This document shows positions 33,039 to 42,141 of a stretch of DNA of 64,000 bases, piece after piece. A program made the position numbers and the translations under genes. Below the pieces are notes generated by a model. It made no database searches, was not told the DNA's origin, and saw only the letters and a program-made list of their open reading frames with translations. The stretch is from the NCBI GenBank assembly GCA_045652745.1, contig JAZRUW010000012.1, forward strand, positions 1 to 64,000, in the 5' to 3' direction. This DNA comes from RGIG2041 sp045652745 (GTDB lineage Bacteria; Bacillota; Clostridia; UBA1381; UMGS1253). Each line of letters opens with the position of its first letter. Position 1 is the stretch's first letter.

Positions 33039-33343
33039 TTTTCAACCTCCTCCGTCATCATTACACGCACCGCTCCGGACATGGTCGTATCACTTTTGGC
33101 ATCGGACAATGCTTTTGCGATATCCAGCAAATCGTCGGTGGAGAGGAGGAAATAACTGTTGATTTTGCCGAGAAGTGCCTTTTTTTCCGTGGCGGTAAGG
33201 TCGGCGTCGCCCTCAATTTTTTCAATGAGCTCAAAGCACTTTCCGGCATTTCGTTTGGAAAAGTTTATTCTTTGCAGAAGCATCGCCAATGTGCGTTTTA
33301 CGATGTCTGCCTTCATTTGTTCGGGTGTTACATTGTTTTTCAT
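33026..33343 (-). CDS. Putative terminase small subunit
   Basis: 105 aa, helical and charged: a likely N-terminal DNA-binding part (VTPEQMKADIVKRTLAMLLQ) and a helical rest (ATEKKALLGKINSYFLLSTD). There is no strong family motif; the call rests on position, overlapping the start of the terminase large subunit by 13 nt, as terS genes usually do. AAAGGA precedes the ATG. Confidence 0.55.
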   Translation of the reverse strand: MKNNVTPEQMKADIVKRTLAMLLQRINFSKRNAGKCFELIEKIEGDADLTATEKKALLGKINSYFLLSTDDLLDIAKALSDAKSDTTMSGAVRVMMTEEVEKWAT

Positions 33344-33373
33344 AGTTTGTCCTTTCAATTTGTTGTTGATGCG

Positions 33374-33784
33374 TTATGCCGCAAGCCGCAGACCGCGCGC
33401 CTCGGCAAACAGCCGTCTGCATAAGGCCAGGTGGCGGTAGGCACGTGCGGGCGAAATATGGGTTTGTATCGTAGAATACAACACGCGGTTTTCGATTTCG
33501 CCGCGGCGAAGCTCTCCGTTCGGATTCCAAAAATATACGTCATGGAGTGTTGCTAAAATCTCTTCGCCGTTTTGCTTGCTTTGAAGCAAATGGATGGTGT
33601 CGATTACGGCATATACATCCTGCAGCGCGGCCTCTGCGGCGCGCAAGTCAGCACTTTTCAAACCGCGTTTGAGTGTTTTTCGTTGCAAGGCAAAACGCGC
33701 GGCGGCTTTTTCCGGCTTGCACTGCAAAGATGCATAAAAACGAAACGCATCTACAGCATAGTCTCTAATGTTGTCTTTTTTCAT
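33374..33784 (-). CDS. Putative phage late-gene regulator (ArpU/RinA-like)
   Basis: 136 aa, basic and helical. The C-terminal third (VLYSTIQTHISPARAYRHLALCRRLFAEARGL, given here only as pattern YSTIQTHISPARAYRHLALC) resembles a sigma-region-4-like helix-turn-helix found in ArpU/RinA regulators, which commonly sit before terS-terL. AAAGGAGG is 17 nt upstream of the ATG, rather far. The call is inference from pattern and gene order. Confidence 0.5.
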   Translation of the reverse strand: MKKDNIRDYAVDAFRFYASLQCKPEKAAARFALQRKTLKRGLKSADLRAAEAALQDVYAVIDTIHLLQSKQNGEEILATLHDVYFWNPNGELRRGEIENRVLYSTIQTHISPARAYRHLALCRRLFAEARGLRLAA

Positions 33785-33811
33785 TTGTATGTATAAAAGT
33801 GCCTCCTTTCA

Positions 33812-34024
33812 TTAAGACAATAAAATGTCTTTCGGTGTCGCGTACCAGTAATGGTCCATGACATAGTCGCTTTCGCAGTTTTCACATACGGTTTCGCCTT
33901 CAAAGCAGTAGCAGGCCTCGCCGTCATAGATTTCGCGTTCGCAAACGGTGCAGATATGCTTGTTGCTTGCGTAAAATGCATCTTCCTGCGCAAAACTTGT
34001 CATGATTTCGCATTCGTAATCCAT
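33812..34024 (-). CDS. Zinc-ribbon-like small protein
   Basis: 70 aa. Two CxxC pairs (CTVC, CENC) with additional Cys/His residues between form a probable zinc knuckle or LIM-like finger: HICTVCEREIYDGEACYC, then ETVCENCESDY. AGGGGG precedes the ATG at 34024. First gene of the minus-strand terminase operon. It may bind nucleic acid or protein; function unknown. Confidence 0.7.
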   Translation of the reverse strand: MDYECEIMTSFAQEDAFYASNKHICTVCEREIYDGEACYCFEGETVCENCESDYVMDHYWYATPKDILLS

Positions 34025-34066
34025 CAAGGTTTTCCCCCTCTCCGACAAAAACCTCTGACAAAAATA

Positions 34067-34095
34067 ATTATAATAAACGAACATATGTTTGTCAA
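34067..34095 (-). promoter_or_regulatory. Promoter of the terminase operon
   Basis: Minus strand TTGACA (34095-34090), 17 bp, TATAAT (34072-34067): a consensus-quality sigma-A promoter 42 bp before the first gene. Confidence 0.8.
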
Positions 34096-34183
34096 TAGGC
34101 TTTTGTAAATTTTGTTTTCCCGATCGAGTTGCCTCTATTGTAACACAGAAAAAAGGTCTACTACTATCAACTTTAAATTTTTG

Positions 34184-34212
34184 TTGAGAAAGTTAAGCGG
34201 ATGTGATAGAAT
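34184..34212 (+). promoter_or_regulatory. Promoter of addBA
   Basis: TTGAGA (34184-34189), 17 bp, TAGAAT (34207-34212). It is divergent from the terminase operon promoter and would give an addB leader containing the GCGATAT repeat. Confidence 0.65.
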
Positions 34213-34305
34213 AGATTTAACGGAGTTAAATCTATTCAGCGATATAAATTCCTGACGGAATTTGCGATATACCTTGTGGTGCGATATATCCTGCGGATGC
34301 GATAT
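34211..34305 (+). repeat. Truncated GCGATAT element in the addB leader
   Basis: First a hairpin ATAGATTTAAC-GGA-GTTAAATCTAT (34211-34235), then four GCGATAT heptamers (34239, 34264, 34281, 34299) separated by AAATTCC-TGAC-GGAATTT, ACCTTGTGGT and ATCC-TGC-GGAT. It corresponds to the left half of the 314-493 element; the ATATCGC half is missing. Confidence 0.82.
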
Positions 34306-34360
34306 GTCCATTACGACAAACTATAATCACAGAACAATTATTTACAAAGGAGAAAGTGCC

Positions 34361-37300
34361 TTGAAAATTATTTACGGAAGAGCGCACAGCGGAAAAACGG
34401 CGGCGATGCTGGATGCCTTGGAGAAGACTTCCGCGCGTGGTGAAAAGTGCATAGTCATTGTGCCGGATCAGATTAGCTTTCGCACGGAGCAGATGCTTGC
34501 GTCGAAGTCCTTTTTCGGCGGTTTTGCGCAGGTGCTGACCTTTACAAAACTGGCAAAACGTATGGTGGCACAGCGCGCAGACGCGCGCAAGCCGATTTCC
34601 GCCTGCGGAAAAACCATGCTGATGTATCGCGCGCTTGCAAAGGTAAGCTCGAAGCTGAAGATGTACCGCGATGCGGCAAACAAAGCGGGCCTTGCGCCAA
34701 AACTTTTAAGTCTTGCAGAGGAGTTTTCGCACCTCGGCATTGACAGTGCGACTTTGTCTGCGTGCATCAAGGATGAAAAGCCGCTTTCCGTAAAACTGAT
34801 GGATTTGACGGAGATTTTCGGCGCGTACGAACAACTTTTGTCCGGCGAGTATGCAGATACGGACGAGATGCTTCGTCTGTGCGCCGCGGCGATAGAAAAC
34901 AGCGATGAATACAAAGACACACATATATATATTTCTGGGTTTTCGGATTTTTCGGTACCGCACTTTTCGGTGGTATCGGCTTTGGTAGGGCGCGCAAAAT
35001 CCGTGACGGTGTTTGTGTGCGCGGACGAAAAATTGGATGCGCAGGGCTTTTTTGCGCCGGGCGCAGTAACGGTGCAAAAACTTAAAAAAGCCTTTCCGGA
35101 TGCAGAAACAGTGTATTTGCAAAAAGCATATACGGATGGCGCGCTTGCGCATTTTGAGCGTGGTTACACAAAATATGCGTCTGCGGTATATGCACATGCC
35201 CAGTCGGCGCTTGCGGTTTTTGAGGGCAGAAACCCGTATGCGGAAATTCACTTTGCCGCAAATGAAATTTTGCGCCTTTGCAGGGAAGAGGGATACCGTT
35301 TCCGTGATTTTGCGGTTGTTGCCGGAGACGGCGACCGTTATTTTGATACGGTTTCGTATATCTTTTCGCGCTACGGCATTCCGTTTTTCGTTTCTGCCAA
35401 GAAAAGCGCGGCTTCGCATCCTTTGGCGCTCGCGCTGCTTTCCGCCTTGGAAATCATTGAGCGCGGTTTTCAACACGATGCGGTATTTGCCTATTTGAAA
35501 TCCGGCTTTTCCAATTTGAATGCCTATGAGGTGGATTTTCTGGAAAACTATGTTTTGGCCACGGGCATTGGCGCAAAGCACTGGACAAAGGATGAGGCTT
35601 GGAATTACAAGACATCTTATTTTGAGGAGAAAAATGCAATGGATGCCGCGCGTGCGGATACGCTTCGTCGTCGGGTAATCGAGCCGATATTGCAGCTCAA
35701 AGCCGGCATCGGTATCGGCAAAACCGTAAAAGAAAGCGCACAGGCGATTTACGCCTTTATGTGCGCCGTCGGGATGCGCGAAAAGACGGAAAAGCACATT
35801 GCGGCGCTTCGTGAGCAGAAAGTATTTGCCGCGGCAAGTATTTACCGCGGTACATATAACGGCATTGTGCACGTGCTTGAACAGATGTCCGTCTTGTGCG
35901 GCGAGGAAAAGTGCGGTGTTGCACGTCTGCGCAACATGCTGTCGGCAGGCCTGCTCGGTCAAAACCAGGCCATTGTGCCGCAACGCGTGGATGAAGTCGG
36001 CGTAACGGATGTGGCGCAGGGCAGATTTGCCGCTTGTAAAATTATGTTTGCGCTCGGCACAAACACGGGCGCGTTTAACGGTTTTTCCGGCAGCGAGGGC
36101 ATTTTGTCCGATGCGGACCGTTTCGGACTGCGCGAAGGCGGTTTGGAAGTTTTGCCGACGGCAAGGCACAAGGCCTTCGACCATCGGTTTACGGTGTATA
36201 AGGCACTTACGGCGGCAACGGACAGATTATATATTTGCTATGCGGCATCGGATATGGACGGCAAGCCCTTTTCCGTTTCGGCGGTGGCGATGAAAGCAAA
36301 AAAGTTGTTTTCCGAATTGCCGGTGATGACGCAGGATGATTTTGAAGGGGCATTGCGCTCTCCACAGGAGGCAAGGGCGGCTTTAGCTGCTGAAATCGGA
36401 CGCGCGCGTGACATCAAGCGCATCGGTGCAACGGGCGCAGCAATTTACAAGGTATTAAAAGAGAAAGAGCCTGGGTTTGCTAAGTTGCTTTCGCATTGCA
36501 CGGACGGTGTGGTGCAGGCAAAAAAACTCGACAAATCTCAGGTAGAAAAATTGTATCCGCAGGACATTTCTATGTCCATTACCAGACTGGAAAAATACAG
36601 CGGATGTCCGTTTTCCTATTTTATGACCTATATGCTTTCGGCGCAGGAGAGAAAAATCAGCCGCATCGGTGCGCCGGATATTGGCACAATGGTGCATCGT
36701 GCGTTAGAGTATTTTGTGGATGCGGCAAGAGAGAACAATGAAAGTATTGCAAAGATGCCGCCGGCGCGCGTGTATGCGCTCATCGGCGAGGTCAGTGGGC
36801 GCGTAACGCAGGAAATGTTTGAGGGTATGGCCGGTGTCAGCAAGGCATCGGAATATTTTGCCAAGCGCCTGCGCGTGAATCTGGAGCGTTGTGTGCAGAT
36901 TTTGGTGCGCCATATTGCGCTCGGCAAATTTGAGCCGATCGGCAGTGAGGTGCATTTCGGCGATGACGGCGAGCTTAAGGCGGTTGCGGTCAGCTTAACG
37001 AGCGGCAAAAAAATTAAAATCCACGGTGTAATCGACCGTTTGGATAAGTATGAAGGCAAAGACGGCACATACTATCGCGTAATTGACTACAAGACGGGGG
37101 CCAAGAGTTTTTCGCTCGACAACATTGCCAACGGCCTTGACTATCAGCTCATGGTTTACATGGAGGCGGCGCTCGGGGATGCTCCGAATAAAAAACCGGC
37201 GGCGGTGATGTATTTTAAAATCAAAGAGCCGATGCTTTCCAAGCCGTCTATGACGGATGTAGATACCATTGCGGCGGAAATTCGAAAAAGCATGCGCCTC

Positions 37301-37684
37301 GACGGCAGATGCATTGATACGCCGGAAATTTTAGAGGCGATGGACAGTTCGGGTGCGACGGAAAGTGAAGTATTTAAACTCAAATACAACAAAGACGGCA
37401 GCCTTGCCGCGCGTGGTGTGGATGTGTGCAGCATGCAGATGTTTTCGTGCATGGCCAAGCGCGTGCGCCGCAGTATCCGCGAGGTGGGCGATGCGCTTTT
37501 GCGCGGCGAAATTTCCATTTTGCCCGTACGCACGGCCAAGACGGATGCCTGCCGGTACTGTCCGCACAAGCCGGTATGTTTAAATGCGGGTGAGCGCGCG
37601 TTTGAACGCGAGTTTACTGACAGTGAACTCAGTGCGGAAGAAAGAATTTTAAAGGAAGGTGACGGGGATGCAATGGACAAGTGA
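34361..37684 (+). CDS. addB: Helicase-exonuclease AddAB subunit AddB
   Basis: 1107 aa. AddB supports AddA in processing double-strand breaks to recombination-ready ends. N-terminal ATP loop GRAHSGKT (6-13). The C-terminal nuclease carries YRVIDYKTGA near 905, and the iron-sulfur staple cysteines are present: SGCPFSYF near 749 and CRYCPHKPVC near 1064-1073. The TTG at 34361 is chosen, with AAAGGAG 8 nt upstream; upstream in-frame codons belong to the repeat. Overlaps addA by 17 nt. Confidence 0.95.
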   Translation: MKIIYGRAHSGKTAAMLDALEKTSARGEKCIVIVPDQISFRTEQMLASKSFFGGFAQVLTFTKLAKRMVAQRADARKPISACGKTMLMYRALAKVSSKLKMYRDAANKAGLAPKLLSLAEEFSHLGIDSATLSACIKDEKPLSVKLMDLTEIFGAYEQLLSGEYADTDEMLRLCAAAIENSDEYKDTHIYISGFSDFSVPHFSVVSALVGRAKSVTVFVCADEKLDAQGFFAPGAVTVQKLKKAFPDAETVYLQKAYTDGALAHFERGYTKYASAVYAHAQSALAVFEGRNPYAEIHFAANEILRLCREEGYRFRDFAVVAGDGDRYFDTVSYIFSRYGIPFFVSAKKSAASHPLALALLSALEIIERGFQHDAVFAYLKSGFSNLNAYEVDFLENYVLATGIGAKHWTKDEAWNYKTSYFEEKNAMDAARADTLRRRVIEPILQLKAGIGIGKTVKESAQAIYAFMCAVGMREKTEKHIAALREQKVFAAASIYRGTYNGIVHVLEQMSVLCGEEKCGVARLRNMLSAGLLGQNQAIVPQRVDEVGVTDVAQGRFAACKIMFALGTNTGAFNGFSGSEGILSDADRFGLREGGLEVLPTARHKAFDHRFTVYKALTAATDRLYICYAASDMDGKPFSVSAVAMKAKKLFSELPVMTQDDFEGALRSPQEARAALAAEIGRARDIKRIGATGAAIYKVLKEKEPGFAKLLSHCTDGVVQAKKLDKSQVEKLYPQDISMSITRLEKYSGCPFSYFMTYMLSAQERKISRIGAPDIGTMVHRALEYFVDAARENNESIAKMPPARVYALIGEVSGRVTQEMFEGMAGVSKASEYFAKRLRVNLERCVQILVRHIALGKFEPIGSEVHFGDDGELKAVAVSLTSGKKIKIHGVIDRLDKYEGKDGTYYRVIDYKTGAKSFSLDNIANGLDYQLMVYMEAALGDAPNKKPAAVMYFKIKEPMLSKPSMTDVDTIAAEIRKSMRLDGRCIDTPEILEAMDSSGATESEVFKLKYNKDGSLAARGVDVCSMQMFSCMAKRVRRSIREVGDALLRGEISILPVRTAKTDACRYCPHKPVCLNAGERAFEREFTDSELSAEERILKEGDGDAMDK

Positions 37685-40600
37685 CCAGGAAAAAGCGATA
37701 ACCTTGCGCGATTGTAACGTGCTGGTTGCCGCGGCGGCCGGCTCGGGTAAAACGGCTGTATTGGTAGAGCGTATTATCCAACTGATCACCGACCCCGAAA
37801 AACCGACCGATATAGACAGAATGCTGATTACCACCTTTACGGAGGCGGCGGCATCGAAAATGAAATATGAGATTGCGCAGGCATTGGAAAAGCGTCTGGA
37901 GGTTACGCCGGATGACAAAAATCTTTCTCGCCAGCTTGTGCTTTTAGATAATGCGAAAATTTGCACGGTACATGCTTTTTGTATGCGATTGGTACGTGCA
38001 GGCTTTCAAAGCCTGGATATTGAGCCGGATTTCGGTATCGGTGACGACGGAGAAATGAAGTTATTGTTAAATAAATCCGTAGATGCGTTGTTTGAAGAAC
38101 TCTATGAAAACGGCGACGCAGGTTTTCTGGATTTGATGGAAAGTTATGCGACGGCGCGCAGCGACAGCGGACTGCGTGAGATTTTGCTGGCGCTGTATCG
38201 GTTTGCATCCAGTCTGCCGTTTAAGGATAGTTATTTTGATGATGCAAATGCGCTGTATACGGTCGAGCAAGCCGAGTCGCATCCGTGGTTTGTGCAGATT
38301 GCGCAGATGTCGGTTTTGCGCTTGCAAAGCTGCATCGTGCAGATGCGCCGTTTGCATGCAAGTGCGCTTTTGTATGACGGCATGGTGAAATATGCCGCCG
38401 CGCTCGAAGAAGAGATTGCGCATCTTTGCCATATAGAAACGGTGCTTCAAAAAGGAGAATTCGAGCGCGCGGGTGCTTTGGCGCGCAGTTTTGCACCGGC
38501 TTCCCCGCGTGTGGTCAAGGGCGATGTGTCCGACCTTTTAAAAATGCAAATCAGCGAGGTGCGCAAAACGGCAAAAGAGCTGACGCAGGAAATCGGGGAC
38601 AGTTGTTTTCCGGAGGATACGGCGCGTGTGTTTGCGGATTTGCGTGCCTGCGGCGAAAAGGGCGAAACCATCAGCCGTATGGTACTGCGCTTAGATGAAC
38701 TGTTTACCGAGGAGAAAAAGCGCCGCGGTGTACTGGATTTTTCGGATTTGGAGCATCTGGCGGTGCGCCTGCTGTGCCATAAAGATGACGAAGGCAACAT
38801 CGTACAAAGTGCGCAGGCCAAGGAAATTGCCGAAGGACTTGACTATATTTTGGTCGATGAATTTCAAGATACCAACGAATTGCAGGAAACGATATTTACG
38901 ATGATTTCGCGCGGCGACAATCTGTTTATGGTCGGCGATGTCAAGCAGAGTATTTACCGGTTTCGCCATACGAATCCATATATTTTCAAATCGAAAAAGG
39001 ATACATACAGTGACGATGACGGCATCAACCGCCGCGTCATTATGTCGAAAAACTTCCGTAGCCGTGACAGCGTGATTGCCGGTGTCAACTGTGTGTTTGA
39101 ACGAGTGGCCAGCGAGCAGGTTGGCGAAATCACCTATGATGAAACAGAGCGGCTCAATGCGGCCTTTCCGTATCCGCCGGCAGACGGAAAAACGTGCGGC
39201 GGCAAGACGGAAATTTTAATCGGCACGGGTGCGCGCGAAGATATGAGCGAAGACGAACTTGAAGCGCATATGATTGCACAGCGCATTGTCAAGCTTTTAA
39301 GCGAGGGCTACATGCTCTATGATGCTAAAAAGCAACAGATGCGCCCTGCTACGTATAAAGACATTGTGCTTTTGATGCGTTCGTACAGGTTCAGCGCACC
39401 GACTTATGTCAAGGTACTCGAAAGCTACGGCATCCCGTGTTATGCGGATTCCGGCGGCGGGTATTTTGAAAACAACGAAGTGACGTTTATGCTTTCGCTT
39501 TTAAAAGTCATCGACAATCCGTATCAGGATATTGAACTGATTGCGATGTTGCGCGGTGTGCTTTTCGGCTTTGACGAAAATGAGCTTCTTAAAATCCGTC
39601 TGGCGGACAAGCAGGCGCCGTTTTTCGATTGCGTGCGCAAATGCGCGGGCGGGGAGGATGCGCTCGCCGAAAAGTGCAAACATTTTGTTGATAAACTGTC
39701 CGTATGGCGCGGTTATGTGCGCTATATGTCTACATATGAGTTAATCGGCGCTCTGTATCGCGAAACGGATTACGATTTGTTTGCGCTCGGACAGCCGGGC
39801 GGTGAATACAGAAGAGAAAATCTGAATATGTTATTTGAAAGAGCGCGTGCGTTTGATTCCACGGGCTTTAAGGGTTTGTTTAACTTTATTACCTATGTGG
39901 ACGGCCTGCGCGATGCGCAGACGGGCGACGGGGATGCAAAACTTATTTCCGAAACACAGGACGTTGTGCGCATTATGAGTATTCACAAAAGTAAGGGTCT
40001 GGAGTTCGGCGTGGTCTTTTTGGCGCACGCGACGAAGGCATTTAATATGCGCGATTTAAATTCGGTACTGTTGATGCACAAAACACTCGGTCTTGGTTTT
40101 GATGTGGTGGACAAGGAAAACTGCTACAAATACCCAAGTGTGGCAAAACTGGCCATTCGCGAAAAACTGCGTATGGAGAATTTGAGCGAGGAACTGCGTA
40201 TTTTGTATGTAGGCATGACCCGTGCACGCGAAAAACTGATTGTGACGGGTGTGAAAGAAAAGTTTGAATTTGAAGCGTATAGTGTGGAAAATGAAAACGG
40301 CGTATTGCCGCTGTTTGTTCCGGCAACGGCGAACTGCTATATGGATTGGATTTTGCCCGCGATGCTGATGCGGACAAACGGCGTAAGTGACGCAAGTGTT
40401 TGGGAAGACAATCATATTGTAACCGAATTGTTTGAGGCGCGCACCTTTACGCAGAGTGCGCTGGAAAAAGAGGCGAAAAAGGGCGCAGATGCGCCGTCTG
40501 AACCTCCGAAACCCGATGCAGTCGAGGTGGACAAAGCGGAAAAGGTGCTTGCATACGCATACCCGTATCTGGCCGACACAACCTTGCCGAGCAAGGTGTC

Positions 40601-41222
40601 TGTCACGGAGGTAAAGCGTATGGCCGAGTTGGAAACAGACCCCGAGGCCGTGGGTTGGTACGATGCGGGTACGCTTGCAGAGCCGCAGTTTGACGAGCCG
40701 AAAGAAATTGTCGGTGCGGCGCGCGGCACGGTGGTGCATTTTGTGATGCAGCATATAGATTTTGCGCAGGGAACGGATGCAAAATCCGTTGCGGCGCAAA
40801 TTCGGAAAATGCAGGAAGATGGTCTTTTGAACGCAGCGGAGGCCGCGGCGGTATCGCCTGCGGCAATTGCGGAATTTTTCGCATCGCCGCTCGGGTGCAG
40901 GATGGTTGCAAGTGCTCATGTAGAGCGCGAGTTTCCGTTTGAAATTCAGGTGCCTGCCGCCGACCTTTTTAAGACATACACAGGGGACTGTCCTTTGCTT
41001 TTGCAGGGAATCATCGACTGCTTCTTTGAAGAGGACGGCGAGGTTGTTTTGGTCGATTACAAAACCGACCGTGCCACAAATGATGCAGAGATTGCGGACA
41101 TCCGCGCACGTTATGCGGTGCAGCTTCAATATTATGCGCAGGCGATTGAACAAATTACGGGCAAGCATGTGAAAGAGAAATATTTATATCTGTTTTCGGC
41201 ACGGCGCGCCGTAGAGATGTAA
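37668..41222 (+). CDS. addA: Helicase-exonuclease AddAB subunit AddA
   Basis: 1184 aa UvrD-type helicase with a C-terminal RecB-like nuclease. Walker A AAAAGSGKTA (21-30), TTFTEAAASKMK (motif Ia), Walker B YILVDEFQDTNE near 392, GDVKQSIYRFR (motif III), VRIMSIHKSKGLEF and LRILYVGMTRAREKL late in the helicase, and nuclease VDYKTDR near 1130. All key residues are in place. ATG 37668 lies inside the addB end, AAGGAAGG 9 nt before, indicating coupled translation. Confidence 0.96.
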   Translation: MQWTSDQEKAITLRDCNVLVAAAAGSGKTAVLVERIIQLITDPEKPTDIDRMLITTFTEAAASKMKYEIAQALEKRLEVTPDDKNLSRQLVLLDNAKICTVHAFCMRLVRAGFQSLDIEPDFGIGDDGEMKLLLNKSVDALFEELYENGDAGFLDLMESYATARSDSGLREILLALYRFASSLPFKDSYFDDANALYTVEQAESHPWFVQIAQMSVLRLQSCIVQMRRLHASALLYDGMVKYAAALEEEIAHLCHIETVLQKGEFERAGALARSFAPASPRVVKGDVSDLLKMQISEVRKTAKELTQEIGDSCFPEDTARVFADLRACGEKGETISRMVLRLDELFTEEKKRRGVLDFSDLEHLAVRLLCHKDDEGNIVQSAQAKEIAEGLDYILVDEFQDTNELQETIFTMISRGDNLFMVGDVKQSIYRFRHTNPYIFKSKKDTYSDDDGINRRVIMSKNFRSRDSVIAGVNCVFERVASEQVGEITYDETERLNAAFPYPPADGKTCGGKTEILIGTGAREDMSEDELEAHMIAQRIVKLLSEGYMLYDAKKQQMRPATYKDIVLLMRSYRFSAPTYVKVLESYGIPCYADSGGGYFENNEVTFMLSLLKVIDNPYQDIELIAMLRGVLFGFDENELLKIRLADKQAPFFDCVRKCAGGEDALAEKCKHFVDKLSVWRGYVRYMSTYELIGALYRETDYDLFALGQPGGEYRRENLNMLFERARAFDSTGFKGLFNFITYVDGLRDAQTGDGDAKLISETQDVVRIMSIHKSKGLEFGVVFLAHATKAFNMRDLNSVLLMHKTLGLGFDVVDKENCYKYPSVAKLAIREKLRMENLSEELRILYVGMTRAREKLIVTGVKEKFEFEAYSVENENGVLPLFVPATANCYMDWILPAMLMRTNGVSDASVWEDNHIVTELFEARTFTQSALEKEAKKGADAPSEPPKPDAVEVDKAEKVLAYAYPYLADTTLPSKVSVTEVKRMAELETDPEAVGWYDAGTLAEPQFDEPKEIVGAARGTVVHFVMQHIDFAQGTDAKSVAAQIRKMQEDGLLNAAEAAAVSPAAIAEFFASPLGCRMVASAHVEREFPFEIQVPAADLFKTYTGDCPLLLQGIIDCFFEEDGEVVLVDYKTDRATNDAEIADIRARYAVQLQYYAQAIEQITGKHVKEKYLYLFSARRAVEM

Positions 41223-41237
41223 CGGGAGTGAACAGTT

Positions 41238-41597
41238 ATGATTCGAAACGGAATTTACAGTACGAATGTGAAAAAGGAAAAACCGGTCGCACGTATTCTG
41301 GCAACGGTATTCGGCATTCTGGTCGGGCTTTTGCTCATTTTTATAATTTGGTGTGCGGCAACATTTTCGGGCGAAGATGCGGCATATGTGCCGCAGGCTG
41401 AGCAAATCAGCGCGCTTAAAGTGCAAGTGGAAACGCAGACGCAGACCATTGATGATTTGCGCGCCGGAATTACGGATTTGAAAAATCAGTTGGAGGAAGA
41501 AAAGCGCAAAACCGCAGAGTTGGTGCGCCCGGAAGAGCCGCCGGCCGATGAAACGGACCAGCCGATTTCGGGTGAAAATGTGGAAGAAAATGAATAA
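41238..41597 (+). CDS. Small membrane protein with coiled coil
   Basis: 119 aa. A basic N-terminus, one TM helix (about 19-42, ARILATVFGILVGLLLIFII), then a coiled-coil stretch (QISALKVQVETQTQTIDDL and onwards) and an acidic Pro/Glu tail. It resembles small division- or envelope-type proteins but no family is recognised. GGGAG precedes the ATG, 15 nt after addA, so it is probably the third gene of that operon. Confidence 0.78.
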   Translation: MIRNGIYSTNVKKEKPVARILATVFGILVGLLLIFIIWCAATFSGEDAAYVPQAEQISALKVQVETQTQTIDDLRAGITDLKNQLEEEKRKTAELVRPEEPPADETDQPISGENVEENE

Positions 41598-41603
41598 AAA
41601 AAT

Positions 41604-41638
41604 CGGCGTAGCCAAACACATGGTTGCGCCGTTTTTTT
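41604..41638 (+). terminator. Terminator of the addBA operon
   Basis: CGGCG-AGCCA / TGGTTGCGCCG stem with a T-run. Confidence 0.8.
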
Positions 41639-41688
41639 ATTCTTCAATCCGTTTAAATCTTTTCAGTGAAGAGAAAATAGGTAAAAAG

Positions 41689-41718
41689 TAAAACTGACAA
41701 GTCGAAACTTGTCAGTTT
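41689..41718. terminator. Terminator beside the tRNA-Ser 3'-end copy
   Basis: AAAACTGACAAGT-CGA-AACTTGTCAGTTTT, placed on the 3' side of the partial tRNA copy in minus-strand sense. Confidence 0.75.
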
Positions 41719-41949
41719 TGGCGGAGAAGGAGGGATACTCTGTGCACTCGTTTTTTCGACCGCTTCGGGCGGTTCCCGAAAAAACTTCGGTGCTCGAGAC
41801 TACGCAGATTGCAAAGCCGGTCGCGGCTCTGACAGTCCACCGGACTGTCATTCACTACCGCTCCTTCGAATCCCATCCAAAAACTTCCTACAACAACAAA
41901 AGGCACCCACAAAGTGGATGCCTTTTATTATTGGCGGAGAAGGAGGGAT
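41717..41949. repeat. Direct repeat of the tRNA-Ser 3' end (att-like)
   Basis: TTGGCGGAGAAGGAGGGAT occurs at 41717-41735 and again at 41931-41949, the latter being the 3' end and CCA of the tRNA-Ser gene. About 195 bp lie between the copies, holding small hairpins (GACAGTCCGGTGGACTGTC near 41840) and no gene. The arrangement looks like a scar of integration at a tRNA 3' end or of a partial tRNA duplication. Confidence 0.6.
41899..41929 (-). terminator. Terminator of tRNA-Ser
   Basis: In minus-strand sense AAAAGGCATCCA-CTTTG-TGGGTGCCTTTT directly after the tRNA 3' end. Confidence 0.8.
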
Positions 41950-42023
41950 TCGAACCCTCGAACCGCTTTTGACGGTTACACGATTTCCAATCGTGCGCGC
42001 TCGACCAGCTACGCGACTTCTCC
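41932..42023 (-). tRNA. tRNA-Ser (anticodon GGA)
   Basis: 92 nt with encoded CCA. Acceptor GGAGAAG/CTTCTCC, long variable arm typical of class II tRNAs, T arm GAGGGTTCGAATCCCTC, and anticodon stem-loop CACGATT-GGA-AATCGTG. GGA reads UCC/UCU serine codons. Confidence 0.95.
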
Positions 42024-42141
42024 ATTTATGTCGTCTTTTCGTCAACGCACATTAGTTTACCACAAAAAATTTAACGTGTCAATATATTTTTCAATTTTTT
42101 CGTAAAGACGTGGAGTTTTGCAAGCAAATTCAACCCAACAC

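Noticed and set aside
41709..41972. 87-codon open frame containing AEKEGFEPS
   Set aside because: It runs antisense through the tRNA-Ser gene and its partial copy; this phrase is a known artefact of translating serine tRNA 3' ends.
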